Numbered from the stretch's first letter, positions 1-6,158 are shown. The stretch is 8,704 nucleotides of DNA from Chloroflexota bacterium (GCA_021812905.1 JAKAMM010000058.1:1-8704); one strand, 5' to 3'. Notes: generated from the letters alone by a model not told the origin. Numbers and translations are program-made.

Positions 1-85
1 TAGCAGACGTACAACTCGCTGTCAATATCAAGAATGCCATGACACAGAGAAGGGGAAGAATCTGCAAGATGCGATTAGGTCTCAT
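1..85 (-). CDS. Predicted lipoprotein, 5' end only (28 codons in window)
   Basis: An ATG at 85-83 opens a frame that stays open to the left window edge. It encodes a basic start (M-R-P-N-R), a hydrophobic core rich in Leu, Ile, Met and Phe, and then L-T-A-S-C at residues 21-25, a plausible signal peptidase II lipobox with Cys25 as the lipidated residue, followed by T-S-A. A Shine-Dalgarno AGGA (94-91) lies five bases upstream of the ATG, which supports this start. The gene follows the propeller lipoprotein after 136 bp on the same strand. The mature protein lies outside the window, so its function cannot be named. By analogy with its neighbour it may be another surface-exposed lipoprotein. 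The reading frame, signal peptide and ribosome binding site agree with one another, so a real gene start is likely despite the short length. Confidence 0.72.
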   Translation of the reverse strand, partial: MRPNRILQILPLLCVMAFLILTASCTSA

Positions 86-121
86 TTTTTTCCTGCTTTC
101 TGTTGATTAAGCCGCCATCGC

Positions 122-175
122 GGTTAGGCCTTGTTCGACAGGGTCTTTCACCCTGCAAGAAACGCACACCTAACC
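122..175 (-). other. Nested stem-loop between the propeller gene and the next lipoprotein gene
   Basis: Three helices nest inside 54 bases. The outer stem is GGTTAGG/CCTAACC (175-169 with 128-122), the middle stem is CTTG/CAAG (159-156 with 133-130), and the inner stem is CAGGGT/ACCCTG (155-150 with 144-139) around the loop GAAAG. Neither strand has a U-tract directly after the structure, so it is not a standard intrinsic terminator. It lies 46 bases downstream of the propeller stop codon and 36 bases upstream of the ATG of the next lipoprotein. It could be a 3' end stabiliser, a 5' leader structure or a rho-type processing site. The pairings are visible, but the function is unknown. Confidence 0.4.
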
Positions 176-221
176 TTTCAAATACCCTCTCACTTACTGG
201 CCCGCCCCTATCCGTCACAGG

Positions 222-3200
222 TCATTCCGATGGCGAATAACGTGAGACGCCGCTATCCCACGTACCAAACCAAAGAGTTCCATCGGGGGCAGCAGCTATC
301 GAATAGACGATATTCCCTGCCAGCCCATTGACCGTGGTGTACGTCTTCCAATTCACGCCATCGAAGCTCGAAACCCCTGCTCCCCAAGTGCCAAACCAAA
401 TAGAGCCATTGGGGGCAACAGCAGTGGAAAGGACAGCATTCCCTGCCAGACCATTGGCTGTTGTGTAGGACTTCCAAGTCTGCCCATCGAAACGCGAGAC
501 TCCGCTCAATGTACCGAACCATAAAGCTTGATCTGGAGCCAGCGCAATGGATGTAACCGTGTCGCCCGCCAAACCATTGGCTGTAGTGTAAGTAGTCCAG
601 CTCACGCCATTAAAATGAGAAACTCCTTGATCGGTGCCGACCCAGACTCCCCCGTCACGAGCCGCCAAGATGGAGATGACCGCTTTTCCGGCCAAGCCAT
701 CGGCTGTCGTATAGGTTGTCCAGCCAGCCCCATCCAGACGCGAAAGACCGTCATTTGTGCCAAACCAAACTACCCTATCAGTGGCTGCTGCAACAGCATT
801 GACCCGGTTATTTGCCAATCCGTTGGCAGCGGTGTAGGTTGTCCAGTTCCTGCCGTCGAAACGCGAAACGCCCTGACCGGTACCGAACCATGTGGCGCCG
901 TCAGGGGACACGGCAAGGGCATTGACTTTATTATCCGCCAGACCAGCAACAGAGGTATATGTCGTCCAGCGTTTTCCATCAAAGTTTGCAGCGCCGTGAT
1001 TCGTGCCAAACCAAAGCGTGCCATCAGGCGCGGCCGCGATTGAAAGGGCAGAGCTGCCAGCCAGGCCATCTGCGCTTGTGTAGGTTTTCCAACTGCTCCC
1101 AGCAAAACGCGAGACACCTTTATCCGTTCCAAACCATAAACTGCCATCCGGGGCGACGGCGACGTCATTGACGCGGTACCCCGCCAAGCCGTCGGTCGGT
1201 GTATAGGTTTTCCATTTCTGCGCTTCAAGGTGAGAGACTCCCTGATCCGTCCCGAACCATAAGGCGCCATCAGAGGTCGCGCCAATGGAATGAATGGCAT
1301 TGGCCGCCAGTCCATCGGCTGAAGTGTATGTCTTCCAATTTACCCCATCGAAGCGGGAGGCGCCTCCGTCCGTGCCAAACCATAAAGCATTATCTCCAGC
1401 TACCGCAATGGAGGATACACGATTGCCTGCCAACCCATCCGCTGTGGTAAACGACTGCCAACCTTTCCCAAGGTAGCGCGAAACGCCATTTCGGGTGCCA
1501 AACCACAGTGCGCCATCAGGGGCCACAGCAATAGCATAGATATGGCTATCGGCCAAGCCATCCGCAGTGGAGTAGGTGGTCCAGTTATTCCCATCAAAAC
1601 GTGAGGCGCCCCCATCCGTGCCAAACCAAACTGCGCCGTCAGGAGCGAGCGCAACAGCATAGACTGTGTTCCCGGCTAGACCATCTTTACTTAGGTAAGA
1701 TTTCCAATTATGCCCATCAAAACGTGAAGCCCCTTGATCCGTACCAATCCACAGGACACCGTCCTGAGTCACAGCAATGGATGTGACACCACCACTTACC
1801 AAGCCATTGGCGCTGGTGTAGTTGATCCATTTTTCGCCGCTGAGATGCGAGAGGCCCTGATTCGTGCCGAACCACAGAGTCTTGTCCGGAGCCGCGAGGA
1901 CAGCTCTGACATCATTTCCCGCCAAGCCATCTGACACGGCATACGTCGTCCAGCCGCGCGCATCAAAGTGTGATAGTCCCCCACCCGCTGTGCCGAACCA
2001 CAGGGCTCCATTGGGCATTACAGCCATGGACACTACCCAGTTCTCCGCGAGACCGTTGGCCGTGGTGAAGGTAGTCCATTTCCCGTCAGCAAAACGGGAA
2101 AGGCCTTGATCCGTGCCAAACCACAATTCCCCTTTGGCATCTGCGAGCATGGACTGGATACTATTGCTCACCAGCCCCTGAGCCGTGGTATAGGTTTGCC
2201 ATTTGGTTCCATCGAAACGTGAGATGCCTTGATCGGTCCCAAACCATAAGGCGCCATCAGGAGTCGAGACGATGGATGCAACCAGCAGCCCTGCCAATCC
2301 ATTGGCACTGGTATAAGTTTTCCAATTCTTCCCATCGAAGCGCGAAACGCCGCTGCGAGTACCGAACCATACGGCGCCATCCGCGGCCACAGCCACTGCT
2401 CTAACTTCGTTGTCCACCAGTCCATCAGCAGTAGTATAAGTCGTCCAGCGTGACCCGTCGAAGGAAGAGACGCCGGATCCCGTGCCAAACCACAAAATTC
2501 CACTGGGAGCGACTGCGATCGAGAAAACGGGCGAGCCCGCCAATCCGTCGGCGGTTGTATAAGTGCTCCAATTGCCTCCATCGAAACGCGAGGCGCCATC
2601 GCGCGTGCCGAACCATACTGCGCCATCAGATCCAACGGTGATCGCTGTAACCACATTACCCGCCAGACCATCAGCGGTTGTATAAGTCCTCCAGCCCTGT
2701 CCATCAAAATGCGAGGCGCCTCCGTCCGTGCCAAACCACAGACTCCCATCAGGGGCCACGGCGATGGCCCGCACCCGGTTGTCGGCCAGGCTGTCCGCGG
2801 CCCGGCGCGTATGCCAGCTGCTCCCATCGGAACGTGCCAAGCCACTGCTGGTACCAAACCACAGGCTGTTATCAGGAGCCACTGCAATGGCTCTGACCTC
2901 AGGCCCAGGCAGCCCGTCGGCAGTCCCATATGTTTTCCAGGCCTGCCCATCGAAGCGCGAGGCTCCGTAGGGTGTGCCGAACCAAAGAGCGCCGTCAGAA
3001 GCAACAGCGATGGCGTTGATCTCGTTGCTATTCAGCCCATTCACGCTGGCGGCAAATGTCGTCCAATTCCCGGCCATGAAGCGTGAGACTCCGCTGCCCC
3101 AGGTCCCGAACCAGATTGAGCCATCCGGGGTGGCGGCCAGGGATGTGATCACGTCGCCTGCCAACCCATCCGAGCTGTGAAAACTGGTCCAACCTTCACT

Positions 3201-3857
3201 CGTGAGATGCGAAGCCCCTTGGTTGGTTCCAAACCACAGCGTCTTATCGGCCCCCACAGCGATGGAGGTCACCGGGATCCCGGCCAAGCCATTGGCAATC
3301 GTGTAATTCGTCCAGCTGGCGCCATCGAAGCGCGAGACCCCGGTGCGTGTGCCGAACCATAAGGCAGCATCGGGCGCCACGGCAATTGCAGCCACTTGAT
3401 TATCTATCAATCCGTCGGCTGTTGTGTAGGTCGTCCAAGTCTTCCCGTCAAAGCGCGAGGCGCCTTCGTCCGTGCCAAACCACAAGGCATTATCGGCAGC
3501 CACCGCGAGCGAGGTGACATGGTTACTCGCCAGGCCATGTTCCACTGTGTACTTGATGGTCCTGCCATCTGGTCTCCATTCCAGAACGCCGCCCGATCCG
3601 GCGCTCCATAAATTTCCAGAGCGATCAAAGGCCATGCTGCTCACCTGGTTCCCATTGGAGTAGGAGCTCCAGCCTGGACGGATCACCGGCGGCGAGGCGG
3701 CGGCCAGGACAGGAGCAGCTTCTGGCATCGTAGTGGGAGCCTCTGTCATCGTTGGTTGGGTGGATGTGGGCAGCGGGCGGGCTGTCCCTGACGACCCACA
3801 GCCATTTGTCGAGAAGAGCAGCACGGTACCCAGCAGCAAGAGTGTGATTCGTTTCAT
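222..3857 (-). CDS. Giant stand-alone Reg_prop beta-propeller lipoprotein (28 blades)
   Basis: This 1211-residue protein is predicted to be exported and membrane-anchored, acting as an extracellular beta-propeller scaffold or ligand-binding protein. Residues 1-20 form a signal peptide (M-K-R, a Leu-rich core, S-T-N-G-C); Asn at -2 is unusual for a lipobox, so lipidation is probable but not certain. Residues 21-60 are a Pro/Thr/Ser/Ala-rich linker. From residue 72 to the end run 28 Reg_prop repeats of 41-43 residues, each built on V-x-S-I-A-V-A-P-D-G-x-L-W-F-G-T, then G-V-S-R-F-D-G, then W-x-T-Y-T-T-A-D-G-L. WFGT is exact in 25 repeats; the others read WSAG, WIGT and WVGT. Repeat 28 stops after its first half, and residues 61-71 (P-G-W-S-S-Y-S-N-G-N-Q) supply the missing half, as in Velcro closure. 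In Bacteroidota such repeats are periplasmic sensor domains of hybrid kinases; here no kinase, regulator or membrane segment follows. The ATG has an AAGGA ten bases upstream. It lies 84 bp behind the DUF2723 gene with no visible terminator between, so co-transcription is possible. Confidence 0.93.
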   Translation of the reverse strand: MKRITLLLLGTVLLFSTNGCGSSGTARPLPTSTQPTMTEAPTTMPEAAPVLAAASPPVIRPGWSSYSNGNQVSSMAFDRSGNLWSAGSGGVLEWRPDGRTIKYTVEHGLASNHVTSLAVAADNALWFGTDEGASRFDGKTWTTYTTADGLIDNQVAAIAVAPDAALWFGTRTGVSRFDGASWTNYTIANGLAGIPVTSIAVGADKTLWFGTNQGASHLTSEGWTSFHSSDGLAGDVITSLAATPDGSIWFGTWGSGVSRFMAGNWTTFAASVNGLNSNEINAIAVASDGALWFGTPYGASRFDGQAWKTYGTADGLPGPEVRAIAVAPDNSLWFGTSSGLARSDGSSWHTRRAADSLADNRVRAIAVAPDGSLWFGTDGGASHFDGQGWRTYTTADGLAGNVVTAITVGSDGAVWFGTRDGASRFDGGNWSTYTTADGLAGSPVFSIAVAPSGILWFGTGSGVSSFDGSRWTTYTTADGLVDNEVRAVAVAADGAVWFGTRSGVSRFDGKNWKTYTSANGLAGLLVASIVSTPDGALWFGTDQGISRFDGTKWQTYTTAQGLVSNSIQSMLADAKGELWFGTDQGLSRFADGKWTTFTTANGLAENWVVSMAVMPNGALWFGTAGGGLSHFDARGWTTYAVSDGLAGNDVRAVLAAPDKTLWFGTNQGLSHLSGEKWINYTSANGLVSGGVTSIAVTQDGVLWIGTDQGASRFDGHNWKSYLSKDGLAGNTVYAVALAPDGAVWFGTDGGASRFDGNNWTTYSTADGLADSHIYAIAVAPDGALWFGTRNGVSRYLGKGWQSFTTADGLAGNRVSSIAVAGDNALWFGTDGGASRFDGVNWKTYTSADGLAANAIHSIGATSDGALWFGTDQGVSHLEAQKWKTYTPTDGLAGYRVNDVAVAPDGSLWFGTDKGVSRFAGSSWKTYTSADGLAGSSALSIAAAPDGTLWFGTNHGAANFDGKRWTTYTSVAGLADNKVNALAVSPDGATWFGTGQGVSRFDGRNWTTYTAANGLANNRVNAVAAATDRVVWFGTNDGLSRLDGAGWTTYTTADGLAGKAVISILAARDGGVWVGTDQGVSHFNGVSWTTYTTANGLAGDTVTSIALAPDQALWFGTLSGVSRFDGQTWKSYTTANGLAGNAVLSTAVAPNGSIWFGTWGAGVSSFDGVNWKTYTTVNGLAGNIVYSIAAAPDGTLWFGTWDSGVSRYSPSE
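225..3644 (-). repeat. 27.7 tandem copies of a ~123-bp coding repeat (Reg_prop blades)
   Basis: The region encodes 28 consecutive blades: 23 of exactly 41 residues (123 bp), three of 42 (blades 1, 14 and 27), one of 43 (blade 5) and a final half blade of 28 residues. With the 71-residue N-terminus these add up to exactly 1211 residues, so the parse has no gaps. Blades 5, 14, 27 and 28 carry an extra residue after WFGT (W-G-S-G, A-G-G-G, W-G-A-G, W-D-S-G). Copies differ at many codon positions, so the array is not a fresh DNA-level expansion. Its period explains the many spurious open frames on both strands across this stretch. Confidence 0.95.
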
Positions 3858-3875
3858 CGCTGAACTTTCCTTCTT

Positions 3876-3902
3876 GGAAGTCTTGTATCATTGCAGACTT
3901 CC
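3876..3902 (-). promoter_or_regulatory. 8-bp inverted repeat in the leader of the propeller gene
   Basis: GGAAGTCT (3876-3883) and AGACTTCC (3895-3902) form a perfect 8-bp inverted repeat with an 11-base loop. It sits just upstream of the AAGGA ribosome binding site (3872-3868) of the propeller lipoprotein gene. No U-tract follows on either strand, so it is not an intrinsic terminator. It could be an operator for a dimeric regulator or a 5'-leader hairpin affecting mRNA stability or translation. No convincing -35/-10 pair was found in this 84-bp gap. Confidence 0.35.
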
Positions 3903-3941
3903 TGTGTAGTTTGTTATTCTGTCGAGCGGAATTATTGATCG

Positions 3942-5414
3942 TTATCTGTCACAACTCACAACCGGCTGCATCCCCCACTCTGTCTGGCAGATTGGCCTGC
4001 CCGGATTGGAGGCCATCAACTCCTGTATCTGGGATGAGTTAGGAATGGATAACTGCGGATACGTATACGCAAGCACTTGGCGATACCACGACTGAACAAA
4101 CAAGTCCTGCGAAACAAGTGTAATATCCGCTCTTTGATGGTTTGCATAACAGGCATACCAGAGAGAAAAGGTTGCTTCGTCCCCTCTTGCGATCACAATA
4201 GCGTTCTCCGGCACGGACATCATTACATCTTGTGCATACTGTTCTGCTGTCCGATCTGAGGATAGATCCATGGCGGGGATGCTCAAGATGGCGCGACCGC
4301 CAATGAGCGCAAGAATGGAAAGCAAAGTCAGCTGTCCCCAAAAACCTTTTTTGCGGGCTGCCTGCCCCGCAAGCCAGGCGCTGGACAACCCCATCCAAAT
4401 TGAAAAGACCACCAAAACAGGCAGCAGATACACATACGAGTCAGGTGAATAGTAGAGAATGGAAAATGCAGAGTAAACCACAGCCGCCCAGCCAGTGATC
4501 ATGTAAAGCAGTGTGGGTTTGAATAGTAGAAATATGGCAACAAAAACAAGCAAGATCCCCACGAGGCTCAACTGCTCAAGCAGGAATCGGCTCCAGACTT
4601 GAAAGCCCTTATACAAATACGCAATGCTCCAATCTTCCAAACGTCCGGCATACATTTGTCCCGTGACCAACCAGACGAACTGACCCCAATTAACGGCATT
4701 TCCCCAATTGACAGGCGCATGGGAACGTGCCCGAAAGGGGATAACCAGATAAATACATAGGCCAAGACAAAGGCCCGCCAGCCGACGGATCATTCGCCAG
4801 GGTTGATGCAAAAGGTAGGTCGTTTGAATCCCGCGTGTTTCCATGGCTGCGAATTTTCCGGGCGGTGGGTTGTTCATAAACATGAAAGGCAGCATAAAAA
4901 GGGTGGTCAAGTGATTCCCAATCCCCAAGCCAAGAACGATCCCTCCCGTAAGATCAACGATTGAACCTGAGCTGCGGGCCAGAAAAAAGAACAGGAGCAG
5001 TACAAAGAAAAGCCCGTTGAGAGCGTTGACTTCGGCAATGAGCGCCTGCGACCAAATCAGCGGAAAAACGCCGAATGACAAGCTCGCGATCAGCGCAGAA
5101 GAAATCCTGCCATTTTCCCCCAGAACGATCTGAAAGACAATAAAGGCGGCCAAAATCGTGCAGACCGCCGAGAGTACGTTGGCCCGAAAGGCCAGTGATC
5201 CAAATGGGATCTTCAAAAACCATGAAGCGATAATTAAGTAGGTCGGATAACCAGTGGGATGCGGCACCCCCCCTGTAACGACGGCCGTGATCAGATCGCC
5301 GCCGTCCGCCCCATTGTTTGCCCAGCTCAGGCCGGGAGCCAACGTGCGCCAATATAATATTCCCAGAAACAGGCTGACCAGATAAGGCGCGATCTTCTTG
5401 ATGGATTTCCTCAC
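3942..5414 (-). CDS. DUF2723 family membrane protein, GT-C-like glycosyltransferase candidate
   Basis: This polytopic inner-membrane protein of about 490 residues has roughly 10-11 hydrophobic segments and a soluble C-terminal tail of about 100 residues. The DUF2723 hallmarks appear in order (GTG-5414 numbering): a basic start R-K-S-I-K-K, the first membrane segment, then D-G-G-D-L (about 37-41) and H-P-T-G-Y-P (about 52-57) in the first extracytoplasmic loop, A-E-V-N-A-L (about 127), G-N-H-L-T (about 166), V-N-W-G with W-L-V-T-G (about 235-252), and Y-S-P-D-S-Y. Bacterial relatives usually read D-S/x-G-E-L, so Asp replaces Glu here. The human member TMEM260 is reported to O-mannosylate plexin-type IPT domains; the bacterial donor and acceptor are unknown. 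A GTG frame opens at 5468, but its first 15 or so codons lie inside the upstream gene's terminator, so GTG at 5414 is preferred; it has no clear Shine-Dalgarno. The gene lies upstream of the propeller gene on the same strand. Confidence 0.88.
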   Translation of the reverse strand: MRKSIKKIAPYLVSLFLGILYWRTLAPGLSWANNGADGGDLITAVVTGGVPHPTGYPTYLIIASWFLKIPFGSLAFRANVLSAVCTILAAFIVFQIVLGENGRISSALIASLSFGVFPLIWSQALIAEVNALNGLFFVLLLFFFLARSSGSIVDLTGGIVLGLGIGNHLTTLFMLPFMFMNNPPPGKFAAMETRGIQTTYLLHQPWRMIRRLAGLCLGLCIYLVIPFRARSHAPVNWGNAVNWGQFVWLVTGQMYAGRLEDWSIAYLYKGFQVWSRFLLEQLSLVGILLVFVAIFLLFKPTLLYMITGWAAVVYSAFSILYYSPDSYVYLLPVLVVFSIWMGLSSAWLAGQAARKKGFWGQLTLLSILALIGGRAILSIPAMDLSSDRTAEQYAQDVMMSVPENAIVIARGDEATFSLWYACYANHQRADITLVSQDLFVQSWYRQVLAYTYPQLSIPNSSQIQELMASNPGRPICQTEWGMQPVVSCDR

Positions 5415-5429
5415 TGGAGTAAATAGGAT

Positions 5430-5472
5430 AAAAAAAATTGGGTGGAACAGGCATCCGCCTTGCTCCACCCAA
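5430..5472 (-). terminator. Strong intrinsic terminator after the small secreted protein gene
   Basis: Read on the minus strand, TTGGGTGGAGCA (5472-5461) pairs along all 12 positions with TGTTCCACCCAA (5449-5438), using one G-U wobble. A GGC/GCC extension follows past a single bulged A, closing on the tetraloop GGAU. Eight consecutive U residues (5437-5430) follow directly. The wobble is an A-C mismatch on the plus strand, and the plus strand lacks a matching U-tract, so this is a minus-strand terminator. It begins 21 bases after the stop codon at 5494. Confidence 0.92.
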
Positions 5473-5493
5473 AAACCTATCAGGATTTGTCAG

Positions 5494-5988
5494 CTAGGAA
5501 AACGCGCCCACATAGATAGGCATTGGCGTGCCGGATGGAATGGTGTATTTCCCATCCGAGCCTGCGGTCAAGTCAACCCAGGCCGTGCCGTTCCAGTAAG
5601 AGACAGTCTGCCCACTTGCAAGATCGGCATAAGTAAAAGTGATATCCGCGGCTGTATTCCCTGTACCAGTGAATTGCGCCAGGGTGCCCGGTACGGCGGT
5701 CTTCCCGGCAGGAGCAGAGATGCCAGCTGGCAATTCCGTCAAGGCAGCGCCGGTCACGCCCGCGGGAAGCGTCACGGTAAATTTTCCAACAGTTGCCGTC
5801 CCGCCCCCGGGTACCGCAGCGCCACCTACCACAGTTCCCGCCTGACGGGGGTTAGCCTGCAACCCAGCCTCGACCGGCGGCTGTGTGCCAGCATTGAGCT
5901 TACCGGCCCACGCCGTTCCGCTCAGACCAATCGCTACCAGAGCGGCCAACGCCACCAACCCCAAGACAATACGAAGCGTTTTACTCAT
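5494..5988 (-). CDS. Small secreted protein, signal peptidase I substrate, unknown function
   Basis: This protein has 164 residues and I do not recognise its family. Residues 1-28 form a clear Sec signal peptide: M-S-K-T-L-R, a long Ala/Leu/Val core, then T-A-W-A with probable cleavage after Ala28. The mature part of about 136 residues is rich in Gly, Ala, Thr and Pro, has no cysteine, and looks beta-rich. It contains K-F-T-V-T-L-P-A-G-V (about 69-78), a segment about Thr/Ala-rich turns, and near the C-terminus S-Y-W-N-G-T-A-W-V-D-L, reminiscent of short aromatic W-x-G-x-x-W hairpins seen in extracellular proteins. The ATG has an AAGGAG nine bases upstream (6003-5998), the best ribosome binding site in the window, and a strong terminator follows. 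Together these suggest a well-expressed, separately transcribed exported protein. Residues such as T/S-G could be glycosylation sites, but nothing here proves that. Confidence 0.85.
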   Translation of the reverse strand: MSKTLRIVLGLVALAALVAIGLSGTAWAGKLNAGTQPPVEAGLQANPRQAGTVVGGAAVPGGGTATVGKFTVTLPAGVTGAALTELPAGISAPAGKTAVPGTLAQFTGTGNTAADITFTYADLASGQTVSYWNGTAWVDLTAGSDGKYTIPSGTPMPIYVGAFS

Positions 5989-6042
5989 GAGATTTTTCTC
6001 CTTTTTTGAATTTGTTATATCTTACAACAAGAACTAAAGAAA
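5989..6042 (-). promoter_or_regulatory. AT-rich leader with strong ribosome binding site for the small secreted protein
   Basis: The ribosome binding site AAGGAG (6003-5998) with nine-base spacing decides the ATG at 5988. The sequence further upstream is AT-rich and contains the -10-like TATAAC (6019-6014) and TAAGAT (6024-6019), but neither has a good -35 box at 16-18 bases. A promoter is expected here because hairpins separate this gene from the DUF4012 gene, but its exact position cannot be set by eye. Confidence 0.35.
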
Positions 6043-6065
6043 TAATCCGAATTTTGTTCGGATTA
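6043..6065 (-). terminator. Possible weak terminator hairpin downstream of the DUF4012 gene
   Basis: TAATCCGAA and TTCGGATTA form a perfect 9-bp stem with a 5-base loop (CAAAA on the minus strand). On the minus strand the stem is followed by the U-rich stretch TTTCTTT (6042-6036). The stem has only three GC pairs, so termination would be weak; an operator is an alternative. Its left arm shares the direct repeat that flanks the adjacent 90-bp element. If that element is a later insertion, this hairpin originally overlapped the DUF4012 stop codon. Confidence 0.4.
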
Positions 6066-6068
6066 CGG
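6059..6068. repeat. 10-bp direct repeat CGGATTACGG, left copy
   Basis: This copy is identical to 6159-6168. The two lie immediately outside a 90-bp palindromic segment with inverted ends, the arrangement expected of a target-site duplication. The copy also forms part of one arm of the hairpin at 6043-6065. Confidence 0.75.
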
Positions 6069-6158
6069 TATCTTTTCAATAAAGCTGGGTGCAGGGGGTG
6101 TTTTGGGCGGGCTTTGCCCTCCCAAACACCCCACTTCCCCTTTCTTTTTTAGAAGATA
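6069..6158. mobile_element. Candidate 90-bp MITE-like palindromic element
   Basis: The segment begins with TATCTTTT (6069-6076) and ends with AGAAGATA (6151-6158), imperfect terminal inverted repeats matching at 7 of 8 bases. Its centre is a long hairpin: 6095-6112 pairs with 6116-6132 around a TTT loop, with one mismatch and one bulge. Weaker complementarity continues between the ends and the centre. Perfect 10-bp direct repeats abut both ends. It encodes nothing. The central hairpin alone could act as a terminator: on the plus strand TTTCTTTTTT (6141-6150) follows eight bases later, but no plus-strand gene reads into it, and on the minus strand there is no immediate U-tract. A non-autonomous insertion is the best fit; a chance repeat around a terminator is the alternative. 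Confidence 0.45.
6095..6132. other. Long GC-rich hairpin inside the 90-bp element
   Basis: The arms 6095-6112 and 6116-6132 pair along about 16 positions with one mismatch (C6108 against T6120) and one unpaired T, around a three-base loop. It would be very stable as RNA on either strand. It lies 31 bases beyond the DUF4012 stop codon and could protect the 3' end of that transcript or help end transcription. Confidence 0.7.

Noticed and set aside
528..1043. A 171-residue plus-strand open frame and many similar frames inside 222-3857
   Set aside because: They are antisense or out-of-frame shadows of the 123-bp blade repeat. Their own repeats mirror the blade period, they lack ribosome binding sites, and the minus-strand frame has a signal peptide and a coherent domain.
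225..3644. CRISPR-like or satellite-like regular repetition
   Set aside because: The period is 123 bp with no conserved repeat/unique spacer split. The pattern is a protein repeat with conserved residues and drifting codons.
5415..5468. Extension of the DUF2723 protein to the GTG at 5468
   Set aside because: These 18 codons coincide with the terminator hairpin and its U-tract, and family members start shortly before the first membrane segment.
5398..6009. A 203-residue plus-strand open frame opposite the small secreted protein
   Set aside because: The minus-strand gene has a signal peptide, a strong ribosome binding site and a terminator. The plus frame runs through that terminator, has no recognisable domain and starts in the DUF2723 N-terminus.
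6095..6150. Plus-strand intrinsic terminator (hairpin followed by TTTCTTTTTT)
   Set aside because: The U-rich tract is eight bases away from the stem and no plus-strand gene leads into it, so it was described as part of the palindromic element instead.
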